From Roseitalea sp. MMSF_3546 (GTDB lineage Bacteria; Pseudomonadota; Alphaproteobacteria; Rhizobiales; Rhizobiaceae): a stretch of 64,000 nt of DNA. The number at the start of each line of letters is the position of its first letter. Position 1 is the stretch's first letter. The position numbers and the translations under genes were made by a program. The notes beneath the pieces are model-generated. The model did no database searches. It was not told the DNA's origin and saw only the letters and a program-made list of their open reading frames with translations. The stretch covers positions 41,120 to 105,119 of the forward strand of contig NZ_JASHKB010000013.1 of the NCBI RefSeq assembly GCF_030732865.1, written 5' to 3'. Shown here in pieces: positions 33,931 through 45,789 of the stretch.

Positions 33931-34619
33931 GCCGGCGCGGCGCGCGATCGCCCGGCCGCTCGGTCAACCAGCATGTGCGGCGCAAGCAGAAGCTCAAGCC
34001 GTCCTCGCGGCGCTGGATCGAGCGCCAGCTCAACGACCCGTACGTGCAGCGCGCCAAGCGCGAGGGCATGCGCTCGCGCGCCGCCTACAAGCTCAGCGAG
34101 ATCGACGACAAGCACGCCATCCTGACGAGGGGCGCGCGGGTGATCGATCTGGGCGCGGCGCCCGGCGGCTGGTCCCAGGTGGCGGTCGAGCGCACCGGCT
34201 CGACGCCCGAAAAGCCGCTGGTGGCGGCGATCGACTATCTGGGCATGGACCCGGTGCCGGGCGTCACCGTGCTGGAGATGGATTTTCTCGACGACGACGC
34301 GCCGGGCCGGCTGATCGCCGCGCTCGGCGGCGCGCCGGACGTGGTGCTGTCCGACATGGCCGCGCCGACGGTCGGCCACCGCCAGACCGATCACATGCGC
34401 ACCATGCATCTGGTCGAGGTGGCGGCCGAGTTCGCCATCGCGGTGCTGCAGCCCGGTGGCCATTTCCTCGCCAAGACCTTCCAGGGCGGCACCGAAAAGG
34501 CGCTGCTCGACCGGCTGAAGCACCACTTCGGAAAGGTGATCCACGTCAAGCCCGACGCCAGCCGCGCCGAGTCCGTGGAGCTCTATCTGCTGGCCAAGGG
34601 TTTCAAGGGCAGGGGGTGA
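33927..34619 (+). CDS. rlmE: 23S rRNA (uridine-2'-O-)-methyltransferase RlmE (FtsJ/RrmJ)
   Basis: A 230-residue SAM-dependent methyltransferase of the FtsJ family. The SAM-binding motif is [15 protein letters not shown]. The catalytic K-D-K-E set is visible as K in [12 protein letters not shown] in [10 protein letters not shown] in FLAKTFQGG and E in ESVELYLLA. It methylates the 2'-OH of U2552 in the 23S A-loop late in 50S assembly. The N-terminal 45 residues are basic. The start overlaps the ppx stop. Confidence 0.95.
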   Translation: MSRRGARSPGRSVNQHVRRKQKLKPSSRRWIERQLNDPYVQRAKREGMRSRAAYKLSEIDDKHAILTRGARVIDLGAAPGGWSQVAVERTGSTPEKPLVAAIDYLGMDPVPGVTVLEMDFLDDDAPGRLIAALGGAPDVVLSDMAAPTVGHRQTDHMRTMHLVEVAAEFAIAVLQPGGHFLAKTFQGGTEKALLDRLKHHFGKVIHVKPDASRAESVELYLLAKGFKGRG

Positions 34620-34704
34620 GGCCCGGCGTCTGCTGCCGGTGCTGCGATGGCGGCCATGGGCCGGGTGTCTGCGATGGCCCGAAACCCGCCGCACCTCCAC
34701 CGCC

Positions 34705-35754
34705 TCACACCACCATCTGAAAAATCACGCCCGAGACGATCGCGCCGGTCACGCCCAGCGTCAGATAGGTCGCGAACACCGGCGCGCGCACCAGCGACCA
34801 GACCGCGGCCATTGCGGGGATCGAGCTGACCGCGCCGGCGATCAGGAACGCCATCGCCGCGCCGTCGCTCATGCCCTGTTCGGTCAGGCCAGCCAGCAGC
34901 GGCGGGGCGACATAGGAGTTGAGGTAGGCGGGCATGCCGACCAGCGCCGAGACGACGATCGGCCCGAGCCCCTCGCCGCCGACGAGGCCGGCGATCAGCG
35001 AGGCGGGCACATAGGTCACCAGCAGCGCTTCGAGCACGTAGGCCAGCGCCAGCCATTGCGCGAGGAAGGCGGCGTTGGCGCGCAGTTCGGCGCTGAAGAT
35101 GTCGGTCCGGTGCCCCTCGGCCCAGAACCGCCAGACGGGCCGGCCGTCGAACGGCGAGGGGCCGCAGCCGCAGCCCTTGCGCACGGTGCCGCGCGAAACG
35201 GACGCGAACAGGCCGCCCGCCGTCAGCGCCTTGACGATGAACCCGCCCGCCAGCCCGAGGCCGACCGCGGCGACCGCCTTGCCGATCGCGAACGGCCAGC
35301 CCAGCGCGGCGGCGGTGATCAGCAGCGTCGGCGGGTCGATCAGCGGCGAGGCCAGCCAGAACGCCATGATCGCCGACAGCGGCGCGCCGACCGCGAGCAG
35401 CCCGGCGATGAACGGGATCACCTCGCACGAGCAGAACGGGGCCAGCCCGCCGAACAGGGCGGCCAGCACGATGGCGCGGGTCTCGCGCCCCTCAAAGGCG
35501 CGGCCGATGGCCGCTTCCGCGCCGGCCGCCTTCAGCCAGGCGATCAGGATCACCGCAAAGGCGATATAGGGCAGGGTGTTCAGGAAGGCGCTCGCCGCGA
35601 ACGCCACGATCGCGTCGAACCGTCCCGGATCGGCGAAGGAGACGATCAGCGGAACCGCCACGACGATCGCCCAGGGCGTCGCCAGCACGGCGAGCGGATT
35701 GGTGGTGCGGGCCGATGCGGGCGGCGTGCCGCTTGCCTGGTCGAGGGTGCTCAT
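34705..35754 (-). CDS. Permease of the ArsP/DUF318 family
   Basis: A 349-residue membrane protein with about eight helices. The family mark GGLAPFCSCEVIPFIAG holds the paired cysteines essential for organoarsenical export in characterised ArsP. A second cysteine cluster KGCGCGP lies in the central loop. It probably exports trivalent organoarsenicals or a related soft-metal compound. It is coupled (ATGA) to an ArsR-type regulator upstream, which supports a metalloid link. Confidence 0.8.
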   Translation of the reverse strand: MSTLDQASGTPPASARTTNPLAVLATPWAIVVAVPLIVSFADPGRFDAIVAFAASAFLNTLPYIAFAVILIAWLKAAGAEAAIGRAFEGRETRAIVLAALFGGLAPFCSCEVIPFIAGLLAVGAPLSAIMAFWLASPLIDPPTLLITAAALGWPFAIGKAVAAVGLGLAGGFIVKALTAGGLFASVSRGTVRKGCGCGPSPFDGRPVWRFWAEGHRTDIFSAELRANAAFLAQWLALAYVLEALLVTYVPASLIAGLVGGEGLGPIVVSALVGMPAYLNSYVAPPLLAGLTEQGMSDGAAMAFLIAGAVSSIPAMAAVWSLVRAPVFATYLTLGVTGAIVSGVIFQMVV

Positions 35755-36062
35755 GCCGCGTTTTCCTCGTTGGCGGCGCTGTCGGCGCAGCATTCCTCGA
35801 GCAGATAGCCGCCGAGGCGCTCGAGATGGTCGAACCGGGCGCGGTTGAACACCGACCGGCCCTGCCGCTCCTGTTCGATCAGGCCGGCCGAAGCCAGAAA
35901 TCGCAGATGGTGGGCGAGCGTCGAGGCGGCCATCGCCGTGCGCGCCTGAATATCGCCCACGGTCAGGCCTTGCGGGCCGGCCTTGACCAGCAGCAGCAAC
36001 ACCTCGAGGCGCGGCTCCGAGCCGATCGCGGCAAAGCCCTGGGCGGCCTGTTCGATGTCCAT
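35751..36062 (-). CDS. ArsR-family regulator
   Basis: A 103-residue winged-helix regulator. The recognition region is MAASTLAHHLRFLASAGLIEQERQGR. A C-terminal LLEECCADSAANEE holds a Cys pair and acidic residues that could bind a metal or metalloid; the alpha-3 CxC of classic ArsR is absent. It likely represses its own operon with the ArsP-like permease. ATG 36062 has AGGAG 7 bases upstream. Confidence 0.88.
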   Translation of the reverse strand: MDIEQAAQGFAAIGSEPRLEVLLLLVKAGPQGLTVGDIQARTAMAASTLAHHLRFLASAGLIEQERQGRSVFNRARFDHLERLGGYLLEECCADSAANEENAA

Positions 36063-36077
36063 CGCAAGCTCCTATAA

Positions 36078-37723
<1,646 letters not shown>

Positions 37724-37730
37724 GGGGGTT

Positions 37731-37758
37731 GCCGGCGCCTGGGCCGTGCGGCGCCGGC
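37731..37758 (+). terminator. Hairpin between guaB and the convergent gene
   Basis: A perfect 9-bp stem GCCGGCGCC / GGCGCCGGC with a 10-base loop, followed by TTCATCG. It lies just past the guaB stop and ends two bases before the convergent gene's stop, so it may serve both. Confidence 0.6.
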
Positions 37759-37759
37759 T

Positions 37760-38602
37760 TCATCGTGCGCCGACCGAGTCGAGGAACGCCTCGCGCGTCA
37801 TGCATTCGGCCGTCGTGTCCAATATCGATTGGTAGTCGCCGGTTTCGACGGCCGCCATCACCGCGGCACGACGTTGGCGCGGGATGCTTTTCAGGAACAG
37901 GCCATCGCTCGTTTCGCGATCGCCGAAGGTGAATTCGCGCACGGCGGCGCCCTCGGCGAACAGACGGGTGCGACGTTCGACCAGATAGAGCGCAACGTCC
38001 GGATTGAGTGCGAAGAACGCATCCAGACCCAGTTCGCGATGCTGCTGTGTGGCTCCGATGACGGTGTCCACCAGCCTTGGAACCTCATAGCGCATCACCA
38101 GCGGGATCATCTCCTTGACGATCTGCCGAAGCTCCGGATCGACAACGCGCCCGGACCATCGTCCACACCAGACCGGCAATCCGCTGTTGATGTCCAGCCA
38201 TTCCAGCGGCAGCGGGTACAGCCGGTCCAGGATCGGATTGGCAAAATGGCATCCGAGCACGACGACATAGGTTGTCAAGCCGATGTCTTCGAGCCAGGTC
38301 CGGCGCCATTCGGCGTCGTCCTGAGCGCCGCTGAAATGCGGATGTTGCCTTATGTAGGCTTCGATCAGAACATCGGTCCTCTTGCCGCAATCCTCGGACG
38401 GCACATCGAGCACGGACATCTGCGTGTTCCAGTCGAGCGCGGAAAAGGGAGTTGCCGGAAAGGCCGCGAGATGGGGGCGGCCATGGGCTGGCTCGGCACG
38501 AAAGGGCGCCGCCTGGGCAAGCTGGATCAAGACCGCCAGGGCGACCGCCGTCGCACCGAGGCATCGAGAACTTATCCAACCAAATCGGAGGTGTGAGAGC
38601 AT
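37760..38602 (-). CDS. Secreted protein of unknown function
   Basis: A 280-residue protein. The signal peptide (basic start MLSHLRFGWISSR, hydrophobic to about residue 34, cleavage near LAQAA) leads a soluble domain with four cysteines (EDCGK, LGCHF, VWCGR, AECMT). Features include FSALDWNTQMSVLDVP and RRTWLEDIGLTTYVVVLGCHF. No known family was recognised. The first ATG giving a good signal peptide is 38602; the open frame goes on to 38917. Codon bias is weaker than in the flanking housekeeping genes. Confidence 0.65.
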   Translation of the reverse strand: MLSHLRFGWISSRCLGATAVALAVLIQLAQAAPFRAEPAHGRPHLAAFPATPFSALDWNTQMSVLDVPSEDCGKRTDVLIEAYIRQHPHFSGAQDDAEWRRTWLEDIGLTTYVVVLGCHFANPILDRLYPLPLEWLDINSGLPVWCGRWSGRVVDPELRQIVKEMIPLVMRYEVPRLVDTVIGATQQHRELGLDAFFALNPDVALYLVERRTRLFAEGAAVREFTFGDRETSDGLFLKSIPRQRRAAVMAAVETGDYQSILDTTAECMTREAFLDSVGAR

Positions 38603-38627
38603 CGGCTGAACCCCAAGCAGACCGTCG

Positions 38628-39053
38628 ATGGACGCTAGCACAACCGAACTCAAAGCCAACCGATGCCGCGGCCCCGCCGGTATGATCGACCGATGGCACC
38701 GCGAACTTCCGCAGACGCATAGCGCCTCGCGCGCTGCACGAAGAGCGTTGCGGCGCGCTGGAGACGAGGTGCGTCGTCTCGAAAGGCGCCTCAAGCGTCT
38801 CGAGGTGGCAGCGGCCGCAGCGGCCTCTGGCGGCCGCGTCGCCCCACCCGGTTGGCCCAGAGCCGGCGCCGCTGGTGCCAGCATCGCTGCGCGCGCAGAT
38901 TTGGCCTTGGCACGCAATCAGTTGGCGCAAGCAAAGATCGCAGAACTGCGCGCGGAAATCGAGCGTGACGCACGTATGCACAATGAGGAAACAATGCGAT
39001 CCGACATCAATGGCGCGCGGGCTGAACGGCGCCGATTGAACTGTCCCCACTGA
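38628..39053 (+). CDS. Hypothetical coiled-coil protein
   Basis: A 141-residue frame, divergent from the secreted protein with only 25 bp between starts. Two helical stretches rich in Arg, Ala, Glu and Leu (RRALRRAGDEVRRLERRLKR and ARADLALARNQLAQAKIAEL) predict coiled coil, separated by a Gly/Pro linker. Third codon positions are less G/C than in neighbours. A later start at ATG 38682 would leave more room for promoters. Coding status is not certain. Confidence 0.4.
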   Translation: MDASTTELKANRCRGPAGMIDRWHRELPQTHSASRAARRALRRAGDEVRRLERRLKRLEVAAAAAASGGRVAPPGWPRAGAAGASIAARADLALARNQLAQAKIAELRAEIERDARMHNEETMRSDINGARAERRRLNCPH

Positions 39054-39159
39054 ATCGGACCGTCACTCCGATTCGTCTGAATTGGCTAGTCAAACCGCGA
39101 CGTTAGTTCGGCTTCTCCCATCATCGCCATCCGCCCGGCTGTCCGCGCCAGGCCGGCCC

Positions 39160-39720
39160 TCACGCCGCCTTGCGGATGCCGTTCGCCTCGGTCGGCTGTG
39201 CCGCGCCGGGTTCGGCGTTCCGATGGGCTGCCGGTCGCGCCCGCGCCTGTCTGCGCCGCGCGAAAATGGGCCGCCAGACGCCGAGCACCACATTGGCCAC
39301 CGACAGCGCCATGACCGTCCACAGCGCCGCCCATTCATAGGCGAGTTCGGTCTCGAGCGCGGCGGCCAGCGCTTCGCCCCGTGCGATGCGTTCGGCCAGG
39401 GCGGCCGTGTAGTTGGCCTCGGCGACGATCACCGTCAGCACGCCCTTGAACATCAATATGCCCATCGCCGCCTTCAGCCACACCCAGCCCTTGTCGGCGA
39501 ACGGTGCATGCACGGACATCGCCAGAAGGCCCGAGACCAGCGCGACGCCCAGCGAGGGCACCAGCACCCAGGTGCTGACCGCCGATATCGTCTGGCGCAT
39601 GTCGGCATAGGCGCCCGGCGTATCCTGCGGCGCAACCAGCAGGATCACCATAATGGCGCCCAGCCCGCCGATCAGCCCGCACGAGCCGAGCGTGTGGAGG
39701 ATCTTCAGTGTCTTGCGCAT
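39160..39720 (-). CDS. DUF2269-like integral membrane protein
   Basis: A 186-residue protein with four predicted hydrophobic helices (about residues 8-30, 48-70, 80-100 and 130-150), a conserved-looking start RKTLKILHTLGSCGLIGGL and a charged, disordered C-terminus. It resembles small rhizobial membrane proteins annotated as DUF2269. Function is unknown. It is divergent from katG, so the Irr-box-like dyad between them could affect either gene. Confidence 0.7.
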   Translation of the reverse strand: MRKTLKILHTLGSCGLIGGLGAIMVILLVAPQDTPGAYADMRQTISAVSTWVLVPSLGVALVSGLLAMSVHAPFADKGWVWLKAAMGILMFKGVLTVIVAEANYTAALAERIARGEALAAALETELAYEWAALWTVMALSVANVVLGVWRPIFARRRQARARPAAHRNAEPGAAQPTEANGIRKAA

Positions 39721-39879
39721 TGGCGTGGCATCCCTGACTTGCGGCGACCCGGTCCGGCTGGGCAGTCTGCCGGCCCGGCCGGGGCGATGCAAGCGTCGTT
39801 GCCGGATGCGGCAGTTCGCAAGGCGGTGCTCTGGCCCCAGCGCACCGGGCAGCCCTGCGCCGTCGGGTCGCACCGTCTG

Positions 39880-39900
39880 TTTTTAGAAGCGTTCCAAAAA
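39880..39900. promoter_or_regulatory. Irr-box (ICE)-like dyad upstream of katG
   Basis: TTTTTAGAA-GCG-TTCCAAAAA is a 9-bp-arm inverted repeat with one mismatch. Its core TTTAGAA-n3-TTCCAAA differs in one base from the iron control element TTTAGAA-n3-TTCTAAA bound by Irr in Rhizobiales. It lies 72 bp before the katG start. Confidence 0.6.
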
Positions 39901-39932
39901 TTGCTTGGCTTTCCCCCGCCGATTTCCCATAA

Positions 39933-42185
<2,253 letters not shown>

Positions 42186-42201
42186 TCGACACACATCCGT
42201 T

Positions 42202-42230
42202 GCCGGCGCGGGCCACGATCTCGCGCCGGC
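42202..42230 (+). terminator. Hairpin after katG
   Basis: A perfect 9-bp stem GCCGGCGCG / CGCGCCGGC with an 11-base loop begins 16 bases past the katG stop and is followed by CGTTTG. Probably a terminator or attenuator before the downstream monooxygenase-like gene. Confidence 0.55.
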
Positions 42231-42259
42231 CGTTTGACGACCACATCGGGAGAAGCAAG

Positions 42260-42568
42260 ATGGCGATCACGCTGGTTCAGGTCGACTTTCCCCATCAGGG
42301 GCCATGGGGCGATGAGATGGCGCAGGCCATGGAAGGGCTGGCGCAGTCGATCGCCGCAGAACCGGGCTTTGTCTTCAAGTACTGGACGGAAAATCGCGAC
42401 CAGGGCCGTGCCGGCGGCGTCTACGGCTTTGCCGGCCGACCCGAGGCCGAGGCCTATCTGGCAATGCACAGCGAACGGCTGAAGGGCTTTGGCTATTCGG
42501 ACATTCGCGGCATGATCTTCGAGGTCAACGAGACGCTCTCGAGGATCGACAACGCGCCGGTTCTCTAG
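42260..42568 (+). CDS. YdhR-family putative monooxygenase
   Basis: A 102-residue ferredoxin-like-fold protein of the YdhR type. Marks are LVQVDFPHQGPWGDEM, FVFKYWTENRDQGRAGGVYGF and the DIRGMIFEVNETLS end. Members form dimers and are thought to act on aromatic or quinone-like compounds, but the activity is not firmly known. GGGAG lies 9 bases upstream. It follows katG by 74 bp and may share its transcript, suggesting an oxidative-stress link. Confidence 0.8.
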   Translation: MAITLVQVDFPHQGPWGDEMAQAMEGLAQSIAAEPGFVFKYWTENRDQGRAGGVYGFAGRPEAEAYLAMHSERLKGFGYSDIRGMIFEVNETLSRIDNAPVL

Positions 42569-42594
42569 CGCGGCACAGCCCGCGCGGTAATACT

Positions 42595-43692
42595 CTAGCC
42601 CGCGTTCTCGAGCGGCCGGCCGCGCAGAAAGACGCCCGACAGCGCCAGGTCGCGATCGAGCACCACCAGGTCGGCCAACGCTCCGGTGGCGATCCGCCCG
42701 CGGTCGGCGAGCCCGAGATAGTCCGCCGCGATGGTCGATGTCCGCGCGCTCGCCTCGGCCACCGACAGCCCGATCGAGACGAGGTTGGTGAACGCCTCGA
42801 ACATGGTCAGGCTCGAGCCGGCCAGCGTGCCGTCGGCGAGCCGCACGCCATTGCCGCATTTGCGCACGGCCTGCGCGCCGAGCCGGTAGTCGCCATCGGG
42901 CATGCCCGCGGCGGCGGTCGCGTCGGTCACCGCGTAAAGGCCGGGGATGGCCCGCAGCGCCGCGCGGATCGCGCCGGGATGAACGTGCAAGAGGTCCGGG
43001 ATCAGTTCGGCATGGGATGCATGCGCCAGCGCCGCGCCGACAATCCCCGGCGCCCGGTGATGGAGCGGCGACATGGCGTTGAACATATGGGTGACGCCGT
43101 GCCGGCCGCTGTCGAAGCAGCGCGCCGCCGTCTCGTAGTCGCAGGACGAATGGCCGATCTGCACGCGCACCCCGCGGCCCGAAAGATGGCGCGTCATGGC
43201 GCCGTCGGGATCGGCCTCGGGCGCGCAGGTGACGACCCGGATCGGCGCGATCGCCATCAGCCGGTCGATCAGCGCGATGTCGCCGTCCACGACGAAGTCC
43301 GGCTGCGCGCCGAGCTTGTCGCGGCTGATGAAGGGGCCTTCCAGATGCACGGCTGCGATCGCCGCCGCTTCGGGCTCCGGCGCCGCCATCGCCTCGGCCA
43401 CGGCGCCCAGCGCCGCCTCGATGTCGCCAAGGGGCGCGGTCATGGTCGTGGCCAGCCATGCGGTCGTCCCGCTCTGCGCATGCTGCCGGGCAATGGTGCG
43501 CGGCGCATCGCCCGCCTCCATCACGTCCGCGCCGCCACCGCCATGGCAGTGCAGGTCGACGAAGCCGGGCAGCACGGTCCGGTCGCCGACGCGCCCGGTT
43601 TCCTCGATCCGCGCAATGCGTCCGTCCTCGATTTCGATGCGCGCCGGCCGCAGCCGGCCCTCGATCAGCACCTGCCCGTCAATGGCCGTCAT
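42595..43692 (-). CDS. nagA: N-acetylglucosamine-6-phosphate deacetylase
   Basis: A 365-residue amidohydrolase. It has the metal motif GFVDLHCHGGGG, then VHLEGPFIS, HSSCDYETA, HMFNAMSPLHHRAPG, and the catalytic Asp in YAVTDATAAAG. It removes acetate from GlcNAc-6-P to give GlcN-6-P in amino-sugar and cell-wall recycling. No nagB or transporter is adjacent. It is divergent from selO and convergent with the YdhR-like gene. Confidence 0.92.
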   Translation of the reverse strand: MTAIDGQVLIEGRLRPARIEIEDGRIARIEETGRVGDRTVLPGFVDLHCHGGGGADVMEAGDAPRTIARQHAQSGTTAWLATTMTAPLGDIEAALGAVAEAMAAPEPEAAAIAAVHLEGPFISRDKLGAQPDFVVDGDIALIDRLMAIAPIRVVTCAPEADPDGAMTRHLSGRGVRVQIGHSSCDYETAARCFDSGRHGVTHMFNAMSPLHHRAPGIVGAALAHASHAELIPDLLHVHPGAIRAALRAIPGLYAVTDATAAAGMPDGDYRLGAQAVRKCGNGVRLADGTLAGSSLTMFEAFTNLVSIGLSVAEASARTSTIAADYLGLADRGRIATGALADLVVLDRDLALSGVFLRGRPLENAG

Positions 43693-43816
43693 AGGTTCAC
43701 CAATCCGCCAATTCGCGTCGGCCGGTGCTTACACGCATGGCCGGCCCGCTGTCACGGCATTTGCCCGGCGCGCGCGCGACGATGTGAAGACGCGCCGCTG
43801 GCAAAGCGGAGTGTTC

Positions 43817-45307
43817 ATGTCTAGATTTGCGCCCATGACCGTTCATTTTGACAACAGCTACGCCCAGCTTCCCCAGCGCTTCTACACGCTGCAGGCTCCG
43901 GTGCCCGTCAAGGCCCCGACGCTGATCCGGCTCAACGCCGAACTGGCCGACGAACTGGGCCTTGACGCGTCCTGGCTTGCCTCGCCCGACGGCGTGGCCA
44001 TGCTGGCCGGCAACCGGTTCCCCGAAACGGCAAGGCCGCTCTCGATGGCCTATGCCGGACACCAGTTCGGCAATTTCGTGCCGCAGCTTGGCGATGGCCG
44101 CGCCTTGCTGATCGGCGAGGTCGTCGACCGCAACGGCCGACGCCGCGACATCCAGCTCAAGGGATCGGGACCCACGCCCTGGTCTCGCCGCGGCGACGGC
44201 CGGGCGGCGCTCGGCCCGGTTCTGCGCGAATACATCGTCTCCGAGGCCATGGCCGCGCTTGGCGTACCGACGACCCGCGCGCTTGCCGCGGTGACGACCG
44301 GCGAGCACGTGCTGCGCGAGGACCGGCTGCCCGGCGGCGTGCTGACGCGCGTGGCAGGCAGCCATATCCGCGTCGGCACGTTCCAGTATTTCTACGCAAG
44401 GGGCGATGTCGAGGCGCTGCGCACGCTGGCCGACCATGTCATCGACCGGCACGACCCGGCCGCGCGCCAGACCGACAATCCCTATGCCGCCATGCTGGCC
44501 GCCGTGATCGAGCGCCAGGCGCAACTCATCGCCGCCTGGCTCGGCATCGGCTTCATCCATGGCGTGATGAACACCGACAACACGACGCTGTCGGGCGAGA
44601 CAATCGATTACGGGCCCTGCGCCTTCATGGACGCGTACGATCCCGGCGCGGTCTACAGCTCCATCGACCAGTTCGGCCGCTATGCCTATGGCAACCAGCC
44701 GCAGATCGGCCAATGGAACCTGGCCAATCTCGCCCAGTCGCTGGTGCCGTTGCTGGCCGACGAGGAGGCGGCGGCCGTCGAGGTGGCAAAGGGCCTGCTC
44801 GACGCCTATCCCGACGCTTTCGAGACGGCCTATGAGACAATCCTGCGCGCCAAGCTCGGCCTTGCCGAACGTCAGCCCGGCGATCTGGCGCTCGCCAAGG
44901 CCCTGCTCGCGCTCATGGCCGAGGACGGCGCCGACTTTACCAACGCCTTCCGTGCATTGTCGGCGCTGTCGGCCGCGCCGACGGGCGCGGACGAGGGCTT
45001 CGTGGCGCACTTCTCCAACGCCGATGCCGCCCGTTCATGGCTCGATGACTGGCGCGCCCGCCTTGGCGGAGAGGGCAGGGGCGACGCCGACCGCATCGTG
45101 GCCATGAAGGCGAGCAATCCGGCGATCATCCCGCGCAACCACCGGGTCGAGGAGGCGATATCGGACGCCTATGACGGCAGGCTCGGGACCTTCGGCGCAC
45201 TGGTCGACGAACTGGCGAACCCGTTCGCCGACCGCGGCCCGGACGATCCACTGGTCAGTCCGCCCGAGCCACACCAAGTGGTGCATCGCACGTTCTGCGG
45301 AACGTGA
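43817..45307 (+). CDS. selO: SelO/YdiU family pseudokinase AMPylator
   Basis: A 496-residue protein of the UPF0061/SelO family. Signatures are YAGHQFGNFVPQLGDGRALL, LKGSGPTPWSRRGDGRA, GVMNTDNTTLSGETIDYGPC and the C-terminal FCGT. SelO transfers AMP to protein hydroxyls and takes part in oxidative-stress responses. Here the C-terminal catalytic-site neighbour is Cys, as in most bacteria, rather than selenocysteine. Start ATG 43817 has GGAG 6 bases upstream; ATG 43835 is possible. Confidence 0.93.
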   Translation: MSRFAPMTVHFDNSYAQLPQRFYTLQAPVPVKAPTLIRLNAELADELGLDASWLASPDGVAMLAGNRFPETARPLSMAYAGHQFGNFVPQLGDGRALLIGEVVDRNGRRRDIQLKGSGPTPWSRRGDGRAALGPVLREYIVSEAMAALGVPTTRALAAVTTGEHVLREDRLPGGVLTRVAGSHIRVGTFQYFYARGDVEALRTLADHVIDRHDPAARQTDNPYAAMLAAVIERQAQLIAAWLGIGFIHGVMNTDNTTLSGETIDYGPCAFMDAYDPGAVYSSIDQFGRYAYGNQPQIGQWNLANLAQSLVPLLADEEAAAVEVAKGLLDAYPDAFETAYETILRAKLGLAERQPGDLALAKALLALMAEDGADFTNAFRALSALSAAPTGADEGFVAHFSNADAARSWLDDWRARLGGEGRGDADRIVAMKASNPAIIPRNHRVEEAISDAYDGRLGTFGALVDELANPFADRGPDDPLVSPPEPHQVVHRTFCGT

Positions 45308-45374
45308 GCGCCGGCGCGCTCGGCCCGTCCCGTACAGCCCGCCCGCTCGGCCCTTCCCGCTCGGCCCTTCCCGC

Positions 45375-45725
45375 TCAGTCCTTGGCGATCTCGTAGAGCT
45401 TGGCCGAGCGGGCGCCGGAGCGGCAATAGGCCAGGATCGGCCCGTCCAGTTCATCGAGCGCGGCGCGCATGGCCTGGACATTGTCCGGCGTGATGCCGAC
45501 CTGGTTGGAGACCGGAACGTAGCGCACGGTCATGCCGGCGGCTTCGGCGGCGGCGCGGATCGGCTCGTATTGCGGCTCGGCCGGCGCTTCGCCATCGGGG
45601 CGGTTGCAGATCAGCCCCTTGTAGCCGGCCTCGGCGACGGCCGTCATCTGATCGGGGTGAAGCTGCCCGGTGACGGCGAACCCGTCATCGATCGGCCTGG
45701 TTTCGGGCATGGTGTTGGTCGACAT
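45375..45725 (-). CDS. TIGR01244/DUF442-type sulfurtransferase-like protein
   Basis: A 116-residue protein with the phosphatase-like fold of the beta-lactamase-hydrolase-like N-terminal domain. The P-loop-like active site is LAYCRSGARSAKL, with a conserved early DDGFAVTGQLHPDQ. The CxxGxR cysteine suggests rhodanese- or phosphatase-like chemistry on sulfide or persulfide. It is a stand-alone domain without the fused metallo-beta-lactamase. Upstream, an AT-rich stretch (45762-45777) may hold the promoter. Confidence 0.82.
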   Translation of the reverse strand: MSTNTMPETRPIDDGFAVTGQLHPDQMTAVAEAGYKGLICNRPDGEAPAEPQYEPIRAAAEAAGMTVRYVPVSNQVGITPDNVQAMRAALDELDGPILAYCRSGARSAKLYEIAKD

Positions 45726-45789
45726 GGTGGCTTGGTCCTTTCCGATGGCCCTTCTTGGCATATAAGCGGATGCGAATACAACCACCCAG

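Noticed and set aside
38085..39050. 321-codon minus-strand frame covering the secreted-protein start
   Set aside because: It overlaps the better supported signal-peptide gene in another frame and is Cys- and Arg-rich without a recognisable domain.
45762..45777. Possible BigR/SqrR-type site upstream of the sulfurtransferase-like gene
   Set aside because: Only one half-site (GAAT) fits and the other arm has two mismatches, so it is not listed as an operator.
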